NCBI GenBank assembly: GCA_028023455.1
Contig: JAQFVV010000018.1
Span: 8,416,679 to 8,480,678 of the forward strand
DNA: 64,000 bases
DNA from: Epiperipatus broadwayi
Lineage: Eukaryota; Onychophora; Udeonychophora; Euonychophora; Peripatidae
Direction: 5' to 3'
The translations under genes and the position numbers were made by a program. Shown one piece after another: positions 40,612-52,632 of this stretch; the stretch's first letter is position 1; the number at the start of each line of letters is the position of its first letter. Below the pieces are notes generated by a model, which was not told where the DNA came from, did not search any database, and was given only the letters and a program-made list of their open reading frames with translations.

Positions 40612-40849
40612 GTACTGGCAAAGAAAGCGTGATGATAGAACAGTCACTTTAAATTACTCTATAGGATGTCTGAATGAATGACGTCGATGAAATTGTCTAG
40701 AATTTACTAAATTTATTATTAACACTCGCAAAGCGTTTGCACAATTAGCTTGAAAGGCTGATATTCGAATGTAAATACAATTGTATACAGACGCTATATA
40801 AAATGCTTATTTATAAATAATAATTATAAATAATAATAATAATAATAAT

Positions 40850-42842
40850 AATAATTTTATTTTTATTTATTTATTCATTATGAAGCAAACAATAAATGTA
40901 TAATACAGTGAGATAAATTCCATACAAGAAAAATCTTGTGTGAGGAATTTAAATATAACAACTAAAAACACTAATAAAATACAAAAAAAAGTATAAATAT
41001 AACATAAAATATTAACATCACACAGATATTGCATTTGGCAATTCAATCACAGTAGTAAATAATTACAACATAACATACAATATAAACAAAATAAAATAAA
41101 ATAAAACTAATGCTTAGCATAATATAACCAGTGCCATAAATGCTTTTTAAAAATCAAATAAGATAGTGTTCATTAAATTCACAGAACAATCTCTTATAAA
41201 TACATATTAAATCATTTAGGACCATTATAACTAAATTGCTTCCTACTAGATGTTTTAAAAAAATGAGGTAAAGCTAGCTGATATTTAGTAGATAAACGAG
41301 TATTTACTAAAAACACTAATAAAATACAAAGAAAAAAAATGATAAATATAACATAAAATATTAAAATTATACAGATATTACATTTGGAAATTCAATAACA
41401 GTAGTAAATATTTACAACATAACATACAGTATAAACAAAAATAAAATAAACAAAATAAAACTAATGCTTAGCATAATATAACCAGTGCCATGAATGCTTT
41501 TTAAAAATCAAATAACTAGTGCTCATTAAATTCACAGAACAATCTCTTATAAACATATTAAATAATTTATGACCATTATAACTAAATTGTTTTCTACTAG
41601 ATGTTTTAAGAAAATTAGGTAAAGCTAGCTGATATTTAGTAGATAAACGAGTATTTACAACAGAAGATTTAGTATCCAAATGAAGTTTCCTACAATAATT
41701 ATCAAAAATCACTCTATATTTATACAAATGGAAAACATCTAGTATATTAAAAGTGGCATAAATATCTTTAACAGATGTGGCACGTGATCTACCAAAAATG
41801 ATACGCATTGTATAATTCTGTAAAACAGACAATGTAGTCATTGCAAAAGTAGAACAGTTCCCCCAAACTGATATATTATAACATAATAAGCTTTGATAAG
41901 AAGAAATATATAAAGTAATCAAAGCTGACTGAGGAAAAAATTTAGATAAGTAGAAAAACATATAATTTAATTTACGTGAACGAGAACAAAGAAAGTCAAT
42001 ATGGTTTGACCAAGATAGTCTGGAGTCAATAAAAACACCTAGATAGCAAATATTATCAACAAATAAAATAGCACAAGTACAAGTGCTATTACAATGCCAA
42101 AAATACTTATTACAAATAGTAATGTTAAGCGAATGAATATTTGACTTATAAGAAAAATTAATAGCTTTTGTTTTACTCAGATTAATTGATAAATTATTAA
42201 ATGCTAACCATTTACTAATTAGGATTAAATCATCATTAATTATTTTTTCAACAAAATTATATGAAACTGTAGCATAAGGTAAAGCAATATCATCTGCAAA
42301 ACCATAAATCTTAGCTTCTAAAGGTAAAGAAAATAAATCATTTATATAAATTATAAATAAAAGGGGACTCAAAACTGAACCTTGTGGTACACCATGGTTA
42401 ACTGTTATAAAAGAGCTTACAACACCAGAAATATTTGTTGCTTGTTTTCTATCCTTTAAGTAACTGCAAACCATGAAATAAATCCACCAAGAAAACCATA
42501 TGAATATAAACGCTTAAGTAAAATTTTGTGAGATACAGAGTCAAATGCCTTAGACAAGTCTAAATAAATAGCAACAGTTTTAAAATCCTTATCTAGTGAA
42601 GTTGTCAAATTGTTTACATAACTATAGAAAGTGTCCAAGGTACTTCTACCAGAAACAAATCCATATTGATGTTCAGATAAAATATTATTTTTAGATCAAA
42701 ATGACATCATTTTCTCTTTAACCACCATCTCTAACAATTTGGATATTACAGATATAATAGATATTGGTCTATAATTGTCAAGCTGTACAGGATCACCCTT
42801 TTTAAAAACAGGTGTAATAAAACCAACTTTCAAACAAGTATC
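40850..42842 (-). pseudogene. LINE, 3' half: reverse transcriptase to tail
   Basis: On the minus strand, from 42842 downward: VGFITPVFKKGDP, NYRPISIISVISKLLE (RT fingers), an in-frame TGA, QYGFVSGRSTLD, motif A YLDLSKAFDSV, a frameshift near 42470, motif B GVPQGSVLSPLLF, motif C FADDI, and the thumb region to a stop at 41461. A 3' untranslated part with a (ATT)n tail follows to about 40850. The set of blocks is that of CR1/L2/Jockey-group RTs, distinct from the neighbouring element at 37-40 kb. Three lesions at least; not functional. It abuts its own 5' half in opposite orientation at 42842/42843. Confidence 0.85.
40961..41658 (-). repeat. Tandem duplication of the LINE 3' end
   Basis: Two direct copies of about 345-351 bp, 40961-41307 and 41306-41658, each holding the last 65 or so codons of the RT frame and the 3' untranslated region. 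They differ at several percent of positions, including small indels, so the outer copy is not a fresh duplication. Only the inner copy is continuous with the RT frame. Confidence 0.85.
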
Positions 42843-43856
42843 ATTTTGGATTTTATAGCTGAACTTGATGTGTTATTGTCTGATTTACATACTACTTCAG
42901 TAATTCTGATGGGAGATTTGAATATAGATTTATGTAATAATCTACATGGGCCTACCGTACGATATTTAAATTTGCTTTATAGTTATGGTTTTAATCAAGC
43001 TATTTTTTCACCTACTTGTATTACTAAATCTTGTCAATCAATTTTGGATCATATATTTGTCAGATTAAAACAGAATCAAAGTTATGAATCGTCTGTACTA
43101 AATATTTTTATTTCGGATCATTTTGCAACTGTGTTGAGGTTATTAAATTGTAGACCACATGTAAATACTCATTTATATATTAATAAGTTATCACATAATA
43201 AACTAAAAATGTTATTATCTGATCAGAATTGGGATTATGTTTTTGCTCTGCATGATGTTGATTCAGCATTTTTAAAATTTCAAGATATTTGTAAATCTTT
43301 AATTGCAAAATCTATGGTTAGTTTTAAATTGACTAGCAAAAACCGCAAACGCTCAGCCTGGATAACGAATGATTTGATTGGAAAAATTAATCAAAGAAAT
43401 CATTTAAAATGTTTAGGTGGAGATTTGTTGACTTTGAAGAAATTAAATACTAAGATTAAATCTGATATTCGGAAATTAAAATTTCAATATTATCAAAAAT
43501 ATTTTAATGATAAAAATATTTCTTTGAAATGGAAATTGATAAATTCTCTTGTAAAGAAACCTTTGTCAAATCAACTTAAATTTATAAAACACAATGATAA
43601 TTTGATTGAAGTAGAAAATAATGAAAAATGTGTTGCTGACTTGTTTAATAATTTTTTTTCAGATCTGTCAATAGATAGAACACCAGTACAAGAATTATCT
43701 TTTGCTGATTCTTATCTAAATTCTTTTTTGTGTACAGATGTTACTGATTTGGATTTGTCTGGTAAAATTGATCTCTTAAAGAATGTTCATTCAGCTGGTC
43801 TAGATAAGTTAACACCAAAGATTCTTAAGGAAAATAAGTCAGCTTTCATATAATAA
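42843..43856 (+). pseudogene. Same LINE, 5' segment, inverted: endonuclease and linker
   Basis: A plus-strand frame of 335 codons (from about 42846 to TAA at 43851-43853) begins inside an APE endonuclease: VILMGDLNIDL (GDxN block), SILDHIFVR (the domain's ID/LDH block) and ISDHFATVL (the SDH block). The linker to the RT follows (SAWITNDLIGKINQRN, then FNNFFSDLS, then SAGLDKLTPKILKENKSAF). The natural continuation of this protein is found on the opposite strand, starting VGFITPVFKKGDP at 42842; some 15-20 residues in between are missing. So one element has been split and its 5' part inverted. The frame itself has no internal stop. Confidence 0.85.
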
Positions 43857-45079
43857 TAACTTTAAAATAGAAGGCTAACATAAATGTTACTAAATCCACC
43901 ACTTTCTTTATTTTGTTGTAATATTTTATTTTGCACTTATGAGACTAACAAAGTGCTTTGTTTTGTTTGTTGTTTTTTCTTTTTATCTCTTTTATAAATG
44001 TAGTTTTTAATTCATTCTAATAATAGATTTTTATAGACAATTTAATTAATAAAGTAAGAAAATAAAAATTTCTAAACGATTTTATTTATAAAAATTTTTG
44101 TTATATAGTTGTTTTAATTAGGAAATAAAGTTAATCCCTATTTGCAAAACAAAATTCTATAAAATTAGTTAACTTTTGGAAAGATAGGCAACTAATGTAT
44201 AAAAACTTAATAATAGAGAGTTGGCCGGTCCTATTGAAGACATTTTCTTAAAGTTATTATATAAAGTTAAAGAAAGTGATCTAAGAACATGCCTGCCTAG
44301 TCTTGCTGAGCAAACATGGAGTCAATTAAATATTTAGCAATGGCCATGTATATTATTTATTCATGACACTTAAACTTTACACGCGTGGGATTTATATGCC
44401 AAATGAGATCACCCCTGATAAGTAACATAACATAAATTTTACTTTTAATCCTGTACTCATCATCCAATTTAATAACTAATTAGTCTTTAATGTATCAGAC
44501 ATGATTGTAAACATGAACTCTATATTACAATGTATATTTTACTTTTTGTGCAAATAAAGATTATTTTGGAAAAAAAAATAATAACAAGTGAAAAGATAGC
44601 TGGAGAGATTAAAAAAGAAAAAGGTTTTTCATTTTCTTGTAAATTATAGATTATTTTATGCTCTTATGTTTATCTTCTCTCATCTTGTGGCTGTTATTGT
44701 ACGTCTAGATATTGTATCATTTGCATACAAGAATTTTAGAAGTTATTTCAAACTCAAGAGAGTGTTAGAAACTTAAATAACTATGCTTATAAAACAACAC
44801 ATGTCTGAAATAATTACAAGGATTCTCTTCTAATCTATATGTCCTATTTAAAAATGTTCTTGATAAGTGTCTGCATCTCGAAATTCATGCCAGTTATCCA
44901 TCACATTTAAATTTAAGGTAAAGAGTAGTCTTTGTAGAAAGACTAATTAGTAACAATTGCCACCACTGATATCTCCAGAAAGAAATGTACTCCAGGATTC
45001 CTTATAATTTCTGAACTGCAGAATTCATACAATAAAAATTAAATAATTGATTTTATATCAGAATCTAGGAAAAACATAC
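43857..45079. other. Non-coding stretch between LINE and hAT element
   Basis: AT-rich intron sequence; I see no gene, RNA or repeat structure. Confidence 0.5.
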
Positions 45080-47400
45080 CAGTGGGCATTGCTAACTATG
45101 ATTTAAAATTCAAGAGTTTCCAAAGTTGTCGATATCCACCCCTTGGGGTCGATTTGAACTTTTTAGGGGTCGTTACTTTCAATAAAGAAATTTGGGGGTC
45201 GACAACAACTATTTTTGTTACTTCAAAATATGTGATTCAATAGGCACCTAATTAAGAAGTAAAATAATTTAAAAAAACACTTTTTGATAAAACATTGCGA
45301 ATGAAAAGATAAAATATGTTATTAAAAAAGTCATACGTAAGAATGCATTAAAATACTTGTAGCACAAACATGTCTGTGCATTATCTTATTGAACGTATCA
45401 AAGAAAGTGGGAGATGAAAAACAATTGCATGTCTGCACTTACTTGGGTGGGAAGAGACGATATTCGATATTAGCAGAATCTATCAATCTTGTACGGTCAT
45501 GCACACTATAAGTTGATTCGCTAGGTGTAACGTACTTATTTGTGATTTAAACTTTCAATATAATTATTTATTGAGGAACAATACTACGAAAAGAAAGTCA
45601 GAGAATACAGTTTAAATCTTCTGTTTCAAGTAAGTACATAGTTTAATATTTTCTTTTATTACAGGGGCTGTTGAAATTGTTTATTGATAAAAGTTTTATT
45701 TCTTACGATAATAATATGACTGACCCAAAAATAAATGCAAATAGTGCAGCTTGGACTATTTGAAGCTAGGATTTGTCCCATCATTATCAAGCAAACATTT
45801 ATCAATATGCTTTAAATGCGAAAAAGTCCTTAGAAACAATGCTATGAAACCATCAAAACTAACAGATTACTTAAAGAGAATTCACTCTATCAAAAAAGAA
45901 AAAGATTTTTCATAATTTCAGTCACTTAAAGATAAACTTCTGAAGAGAACTACAATAGATAATATGTTCGTTTCATCATCGAAACAAAATGGGGATAGAT
46001 TAAAGGCATCATATAACATATCCCTACTCATCGTGAAGTCTGGCCAGCCATACACCATAGGGGAAAACCTGATTCTACCAGCTGTTGCTGAGGTATTGAA
46101 CACTGTTCTCCACAAAACTACACAAGATGTTATAAAAATGATTTCTTTGAACAATAATACAGTTCAAAGACATATTAACGAAATGAGAAATGAGTAGTGA
46201 CATGGAAAACTGTGTAACCCCTCTAATTGGATGAGTCAACATTATCCGGTAATGAATCTTTGTTGTCGGCCTATGTTCACTTTACTCAAGATCAGGAAGT
46301 GCTACAACTTTAGAAATTGACACCAGATGTGAATCGATTTTTAATTTAAGGAACTATTTTTCAGGTAAAAAGTGATTCCATTGACAAATATAACATGTTG
46401 TGACAGATAGAGCACCAGTTATGGTTGGTCATTATTGCAGTCTCATAAGTTACCTGAAATACCTGAAGTGCTTTCAGATCACTGCACAATCCATAAGCAA
46501 CATTTAATAGCCAAGAACCTTAGTAACAAATTGTATCAATTGCTTCAGTTTGTTATAACAGCTATGAAAAAAATTGAATTAATGCTTTAAACACTAGACT
46601 GTTCTTTCTTATGCCTGGAAAGTGCTGAAGGTTTCTAAGATGAAGATTTCTATGATTGGTTCTCCATACGAAGTCCTCTGGCTTTCAAAACTTTTATGTA
46701 TGGTAAGATTTTTTGCACTTTTTCAATCTGTTTTAGAATTTTTGCAAGACCAGGATTCCAGTTTGAAAGAACATTTATTTATGAGTAAAATATATATTGC
46801 TTATTTAACCTACTTATTTGAGAAATTTAATGATATTAATTTACAACTGCAATGAGACAATTTGAATCTCATCAAAGCAAAATCGATCATATCAGTTTTT
46901 GTTGCCAAATTAATATTTTTTTAAGCAAAATATTGCAAGATCTGAGCTTTCCCAGTTTCCCAACTTCTTTAAGATCGGTAAAATCCAAGAAGAAAACATC
47001 TTGATATACATCAACGCGCGCAGAGGTTCTTCACTCAGATTTCAAAAATAGATTAGAAATATTCTATCATTGGAAATGCTGGACTGGATAATAAACCCAT
47101 ACATTACTAGTGCAGAACTAAATATAATTTTCCAAAATGAGCTGATAACCTAAAAGCATGATTGAGAATCTTAAGGTACAATTCAAACTGGGTTGTCAAA
47201 AGTTTTGGCTGCAACAAGATATTTCACTTCTGTACCCGATTCTATGGACTGTTGTACAAAAGTATTTGTTGGCATTTCCATCGTTGTATCTGGTAGAAAG
47301 AGGATTCAGTGTAGTTTTAAACCTGCTTCAGAACAGACATCGTTAGCATAATCGCTGAATGTAGAGATTTGAGAATGCAACTCACTAATTTAAAACCGGA
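45080..47400 (+). pseudogene. hAT transposon with ZBED/SCAND3-like transposase remnant
   Basis: The left end probably begins at 45080 with cagtgggcattgc, a hAT-type terminus, followed by the ccaccccttggggtcg / ggggtcg words typical of this group. The transposase is broken into pieces. The BED zinc finger spans about 45763-45900 (LSICFKCEKVLRNNAMKPSK, with Tyr in place of one His in DYLKRIH). A 77-codon frame at 45964-46197 matches the conserved middle part (LKASYNISLLIVKSGQPYTIGE). A further block near 46480 reads DHCTIHKQHLIAK. The C-terminal hAT dimerisation domain is at 47230-47346 (YPILWTVVQKYLLAFPSLYL). Many stops and shifts; no right terminus found. Domesticated relatives of this family exist in animals, but this copy shows no sign of preservation. 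Confidence 0.8.
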
Positions 47401-48560
47401 CATAGATAAATTGTTGACAGATCACCAGGTGCACCCATCTCATTAAATTCAATTTTCCAAGCTAATTTATTTAGTTTTTTATTTTTATAATTCTGATTAA
47501 AATATTTCGTAGTAATTTTGTTGGTGTTTAAATTCTGTCTCAATATGCTGATTTTTTTTCGCTTCATTTTTATATTTAATAAAGTGATTTCAATATTTGT
47601 ACTTATTTTGAATTTACATATTTATTTCATAAATGTCAAAAATTATTAAAAAACTCTACTCGTATTTTATTTTTTTTGCTTTAGTTTTCGTTAGTGCAAG
47701 TTTCGATAACGCAAGATAATGGCCTATTCCGTATTTCTTTTATCTTTTTCAATCACTAATTACAAGTGATTAAAATGAAAAGTTTGATATTTGAGTAGGT
47801 AAAGTAAATGACTAGGACGTCGACGATTTTAAAAGTTTTTGGTAAAGAAATATCCGGCTAAAAAAATTTGGAAACTTGTGATTTAAATACATACAAAAAC
47901 AAGACTTTAATTTAAGTGGATTTTGTTTTAAAGATATTTTGTATATAAGTTTAAAAAAATAACTATTTTTTCTAACTTAAACAATGGAATAAGCAAAATA
48001 ATTTATATTTAATTTTGTATTTGTAATTACGTATTATATTTTATGTAAAATTATTATATTTATAAATTATATGCTTGACTATTACTGTTTGTTGTATTAT
48101 TTTAAAAGTATTAGAAATAAGTGATATAAGATTATTTTAAGGGATGGGTGTTTTTTACTTTAATATTGAAACTTTCGAACAACTACTATAGATTTATTTA
48201 TATTATAAATTTATATGAAAATCCAAAACTAAAAGGTAATGTTAGTTTATTAGAATTTATTAAACTAAATACTAAGTGTGATAAAACTAAAAGGTGACAT
48301 GTAGTAATCTTAAGACATTTGGGTCATTATATAGTCAAGCTTATAAGCCAAACTAAATAATTAAAAGTTGTAATATAATAAAAGTTATAAAAAATAAATT
48401 ATGATAATAAACTATTAAAGCAACTTTAATCAATAAAGTTTTAAATAATAATAATAAAAGTTTCCACAGAACTGTATAACGTTTGCGAGTGTTTTTACTC
48501 AATACTATTACAACCATCCATCAGACCAGATATTAAACCAACCTCTCACATCATAGAAAC
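47401..48560. other. AT-rich stretch, nothing identified
   Basis: Would contain the missing right end of the hAT element if it survives. No gene seen. Confidence 0.45.
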
Positions 48561-49690
48561 GGTGCTGATTTAGTATACACTCACAGCCATATCCAAATAT
48601 AAGAACCACCTAAAACCCAAACTGACACATCCAACCAATAAATGACATCGATCAATCTATATGTTGTTGCGATCTGACCATTCGTTACAAAATCGCCATT
48701 TTCATCAAATCTCCTCCCCCAACCCAATTTTCATAGTTATAAGAAATGAAATCATGTGATTAAAATATTAAAACACAAAATCGCCATTTTCATGAAAAAA
48801 ACACTCAAAAAAACAATTTTCATAGTTACGATAGAATGACAGCCTGTTAAGCTAAATTGCGCAGACGCTGTGAGAATGTTGTTAATAAATGAATACCAGA
48901 CGTTATAAAATAAATGCTTATTCGTATATAATTTTCATAGTTATAAGAAATGAAATCACGTGATCAAAATATTAAAACACAAAATTCACCATTTTCATCG
49001 CAATCCGACAATTCGTTACAAAATCGCCATTTTCATAAAAAAAAAAAAAAACCAAAAATGCAATTTAAGTTTGCTAGTTTATCAAGCATTTTTGGTAACA
49101 AAAAAGCAATTTCCATACTTATAAAAAATGTAATCATGTGATTAAAAAAGTAAAATGCAGTTTCCAAATATTTGAAATTAAATTTAAGCAATAATTATAT
49201 TTTCATCCAGTTATACATATGAAACCACATGACAAAAAGGCATGCAAATATCTTAAATTCATGTTATGTAAATCTACACAAATCTTTTTAAAAATCAAAT
49301 TTAAGTTTACTAGTTTATTAAACCATTTACTCATGATAATCAAAAGGATGACCTAAAACTGATAGATTTAAAATAAGAATTATACTGTATGCCAAAAGAT
49401 TATAACTTATAAAATAGAATGTTAAGAAATAATGACGTTGCAAAGACCGATTGCTAGTTTAAGTTTGCTAGTTTATCAAGCATTTTTGGTAATAAAAAAA
49501 AACAATTTTCATAGCTATAAAAATGTAATCATGTGATTAAAAAAGTAAAATGCAATTTTGCAAATATTTAAAATTAATTTTAAGCAATAATTATATTTTT
49601 ATACAGTTATAAATATGGAATCGTGTGGGGAAAAAAGGTCATCTTATATTCACATTATTTAAATTTACAAGTTTTATAAAAATTACATAT
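48561..49690. mobile_element. Decayed arm of a Merlin-related element
   Basis: It starts with ggtgctgatttagtatacac, almost the same as the left end of the Merlin element at 57721, continues through aaccaataaatgacatcgat, and then holds the same internal landmarks in the same order (cacgtgattaaaatattaaa-type repeats, ccaaaagattataacttata, ttgctagtttaagtttgcta). Three of four subterminal CACGTG sites now read CATGTG. No opposite arm, transposase or target duplication was seen, so it is a solo or truncated arm of an older family member. Confidence 0.7.
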
Positions 49691-51082
49691 TTGTTTAAAT
49701 GGCATAACTGATAATTCACAATTAAAAATAAAAAACAAAATTTTTTAAGAACTTTTATTTTTGATTTTTTTAAGCTGACAAGCAATAGAGTAACTACTAT
49801 TAAAATATTATTTATGGGCCCATGACATTCATAAGGTGAACTACATCAATATAAATATGCTACATAACAGCATAAATATGAAATTTTTAATTATATAAAA
49901 ACATATTAGTATTTTTGTAGCCTGTTCTGAATAGAAAATGCTTGATTTTAAAAAAACTTATACTATGAATTATAAATTTTTTACAATTTTTTAAATATAT
50001 TTATCATTTTGCAAGAGTAAAATTTCAACACTTTATACTATATTATAATAATAATAATAATAATAACAAAATTATTTTGTTTTTCTAGGAAATGCTTCTC
50101 TCTACAATTCTGAAAACCAAATAGATTTGTTGGTAAGTAGCCAATAACTAGTTAAAATATATAATTGTGATGTTTATATTCGCCCATACTTAATGAGTGA
50201 CTTTGCAAAGGCTAGGAGGATGGATTTTAATTAAACAGTTTATTTTTTATGATAAATATTATTGTAATTGAATGAGAACAAAAATTTAGCACTTTAAGAT
50301 TGTGAGGGGTGAGATTTTTATTAAGGGCCTAATTTTTGTATCTGCATCATTGCTGACAAGGTTTGGATACTTTTTCAGGTAGCTTTCAGATTCTGTAAAT
50401 ATATGGTGAAAGAGATCTTAGAGAATAAGATCTGTGATTCATGAACTGACAAACACTTTACAATGTTCTGTCAATAACAGTGATTTACATAAGTCTAAAT
50501 CAAATAATTAAATATATGTATTCCTCAATAATAATAGATAGTTTTGATGCTATATATCACATTGAATATTAATTAAACATCTGTGTAAATCCTGGAATTA
50601 ACACTTTGTAAAATACTAATGTATTCTAAACTTAGATTCTGGAAGATATTTTTTTGGGGGGAAATTTTTATTTTGTATCTTTTAAATTTCTAATCTCCAA
50701 ATATGTGTATAAGATCTCATAAACTATGTGAATCAATCATCTAACTGATTCTTCCAGTAAAATAAGATTTTTAGCATAAATATTTAGCTACAGTATTAAA
50801 TGGAAGTATACTGCTTAAAAAACCAGGATAGAAAAATATTTTTTTACTGATTATTTAATTTTTATATTAAAGTTTCTTTAGCATTATGTTTAAATTGAAT
50901 TTCAATCATGTTATGAGACAATATAATTCATTAGTAACGCAGAAAAGCTGCTAATAAAAATAGAGAAAAACAGCAAAAAATGGCAAGACTTCATTTATTC
51001 CACAATTTAATGCCATGAAAACCGATTTGATAAGACATATTTGAGAATTGACAAATACAAAATTATCAAAAGACACTTGCTG
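49691..51082. other. Intron sequence, nothing certain
   Basis: AT-rich, with a short AAT run at 50045-50066. A 44-nt stretch at 50089-50132 (+) has strong splice-like borders; see findings. Confidence 0.4.
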
Positions 51083-51449
<367 letters not shown>

Positions 51450-51834
51450 GCACCAGCAAGCAACTTTGATTTCTAATTGTCATATAAATAAAATTTTACC
51501 ATATGGTTGCTCAAAGGCAAATTCATTAATGTAATGGGACAATTTATCTACATCATAGCATAGATGCTTTTCTCTTTTTCACACAATCTTTTCAAACGTT
51601 ATATTTTTTTTCTAATAAATTAGGCTGTCTCATAATATAACCAAAAAAGACAGTCTTAATTTAAGTCATAGAAATATGTGGAAGTATTAATGACACTATC
51701 TTAACATTTTTCAAAACATCAAAAAATATAAAGAAAATTTTATTTAGGTTGTTGTAAAATTTTTGACATAAAGAGAAATATAACAAATATAAAACAGCTA
51801 TTGTTTATTAAGAGAATAAATTTTAGAATCTTAC

Positions 51835-51957
51835 TTGTGTGTTTATTGTAAAAATAGACACTGAAATCTTATCCATAAGACGCCAAGCAATCAAAATACT
51901 AAGATCAATTAAAGTTACTGCACCCACCACTAGAAACAGGTGCCAGTCCTTGATAAT
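51835..51957 (-). CDS. GABA-B receptor subunit 2-like, TM4 exon (partial gene)
   Basis: A 123-nt exon of 41 codons, phase 0 at both ends, between a 3' splice site (acctattttag) and a 5' splice site (CACAA then gtaagatt). The peptide starts IIKDWHLFLVVGAVTLIDLS and goes on ILIAWRLMDK, which matches the GABA-B2 stretch that begins with IIKD after intracellular loop 2 and runs through TM4 (LIDL-x-ILI-x-W) to the short DP-type exit. It is on the same strand and in the right order relative to the TM5-TM7 exon 25.6 kb away. Because it ends in phase 0 and that exon begins in phase 1, at least one exon of 3n+1 nt must lie between; it should code extracellular loop 2 with its conserved Cys. Confidence 0.85.
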
Positions 51958-52608
51958 CTAAAATAGGTAAAATTTAATTACTAGATAGCTTTCAGAATAT
52001 ATTCCTATAAGTTTGTTTATTAAGTAAAAGAATTCTGAAAAATAACTTTATAACAAATTACAGAATTATTATGGAGAGGGATATTAAAACTAAACCCAAT
52101 AATAAAGAGTAATTTTTTAATAAAAATATGGAGTTTTTTTTAATCATTGGTAAGAAATGATATTTTTAAGAAATAATTTCATTTCAATAATAAATTTTAC
52201 AACTAATAAAATTTTATCTTTTTACTTCTACTTTTCGAACTTTCCTTGGAAGCAGTAATGTTATGGTTATTTGCTTAGAATAATCGCAGAATGAACATTA
52301 AATAATCTCAATCTCTCTAATCTGTGTTTTATTTTATTTACATGACTCAATTAAAAATCGATCCTGGAATTTTTATTACTGAATCCACCACTCTACTATT
52401 GCATAAAACATACAGAAAGTTAGTCAACTTTGAACTTTTTTCTTTACATCCAATTTAAAATTTAAAAAAAAAAAAAAGATTAATTTGTTTTTAATTCATA
52501 GTTCAATTAAACCAATTGAGACTTTTTTTCCACTTACCTGTAATAGCAATTAACAAATGTATGACACAAATATGTGATATCAATTTAGTATGCACTCTAT
52601 GTACTTAC

Positions 52609-52632
52609 TATGTGTGACCACCAAAGTTTACT
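52609..52632 (-). CDS. Possible receptor micro-exon (end of TM3/loop 2)
   Basis: A 24-nt stretch coding SKLWWSHI, between tattttcag and gtaagtac on the minus strand, in phase 0 at both ends and about 650 bp upstream of the TM4 exon. It resembles the SK/TK-x-W-x-x-H segment that ends TM3 in GABA-B subunits. Eight residues are little evidence, and roughly ten residues expected before IIKD are absent, so this may be chance. Confidence 0.3.
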
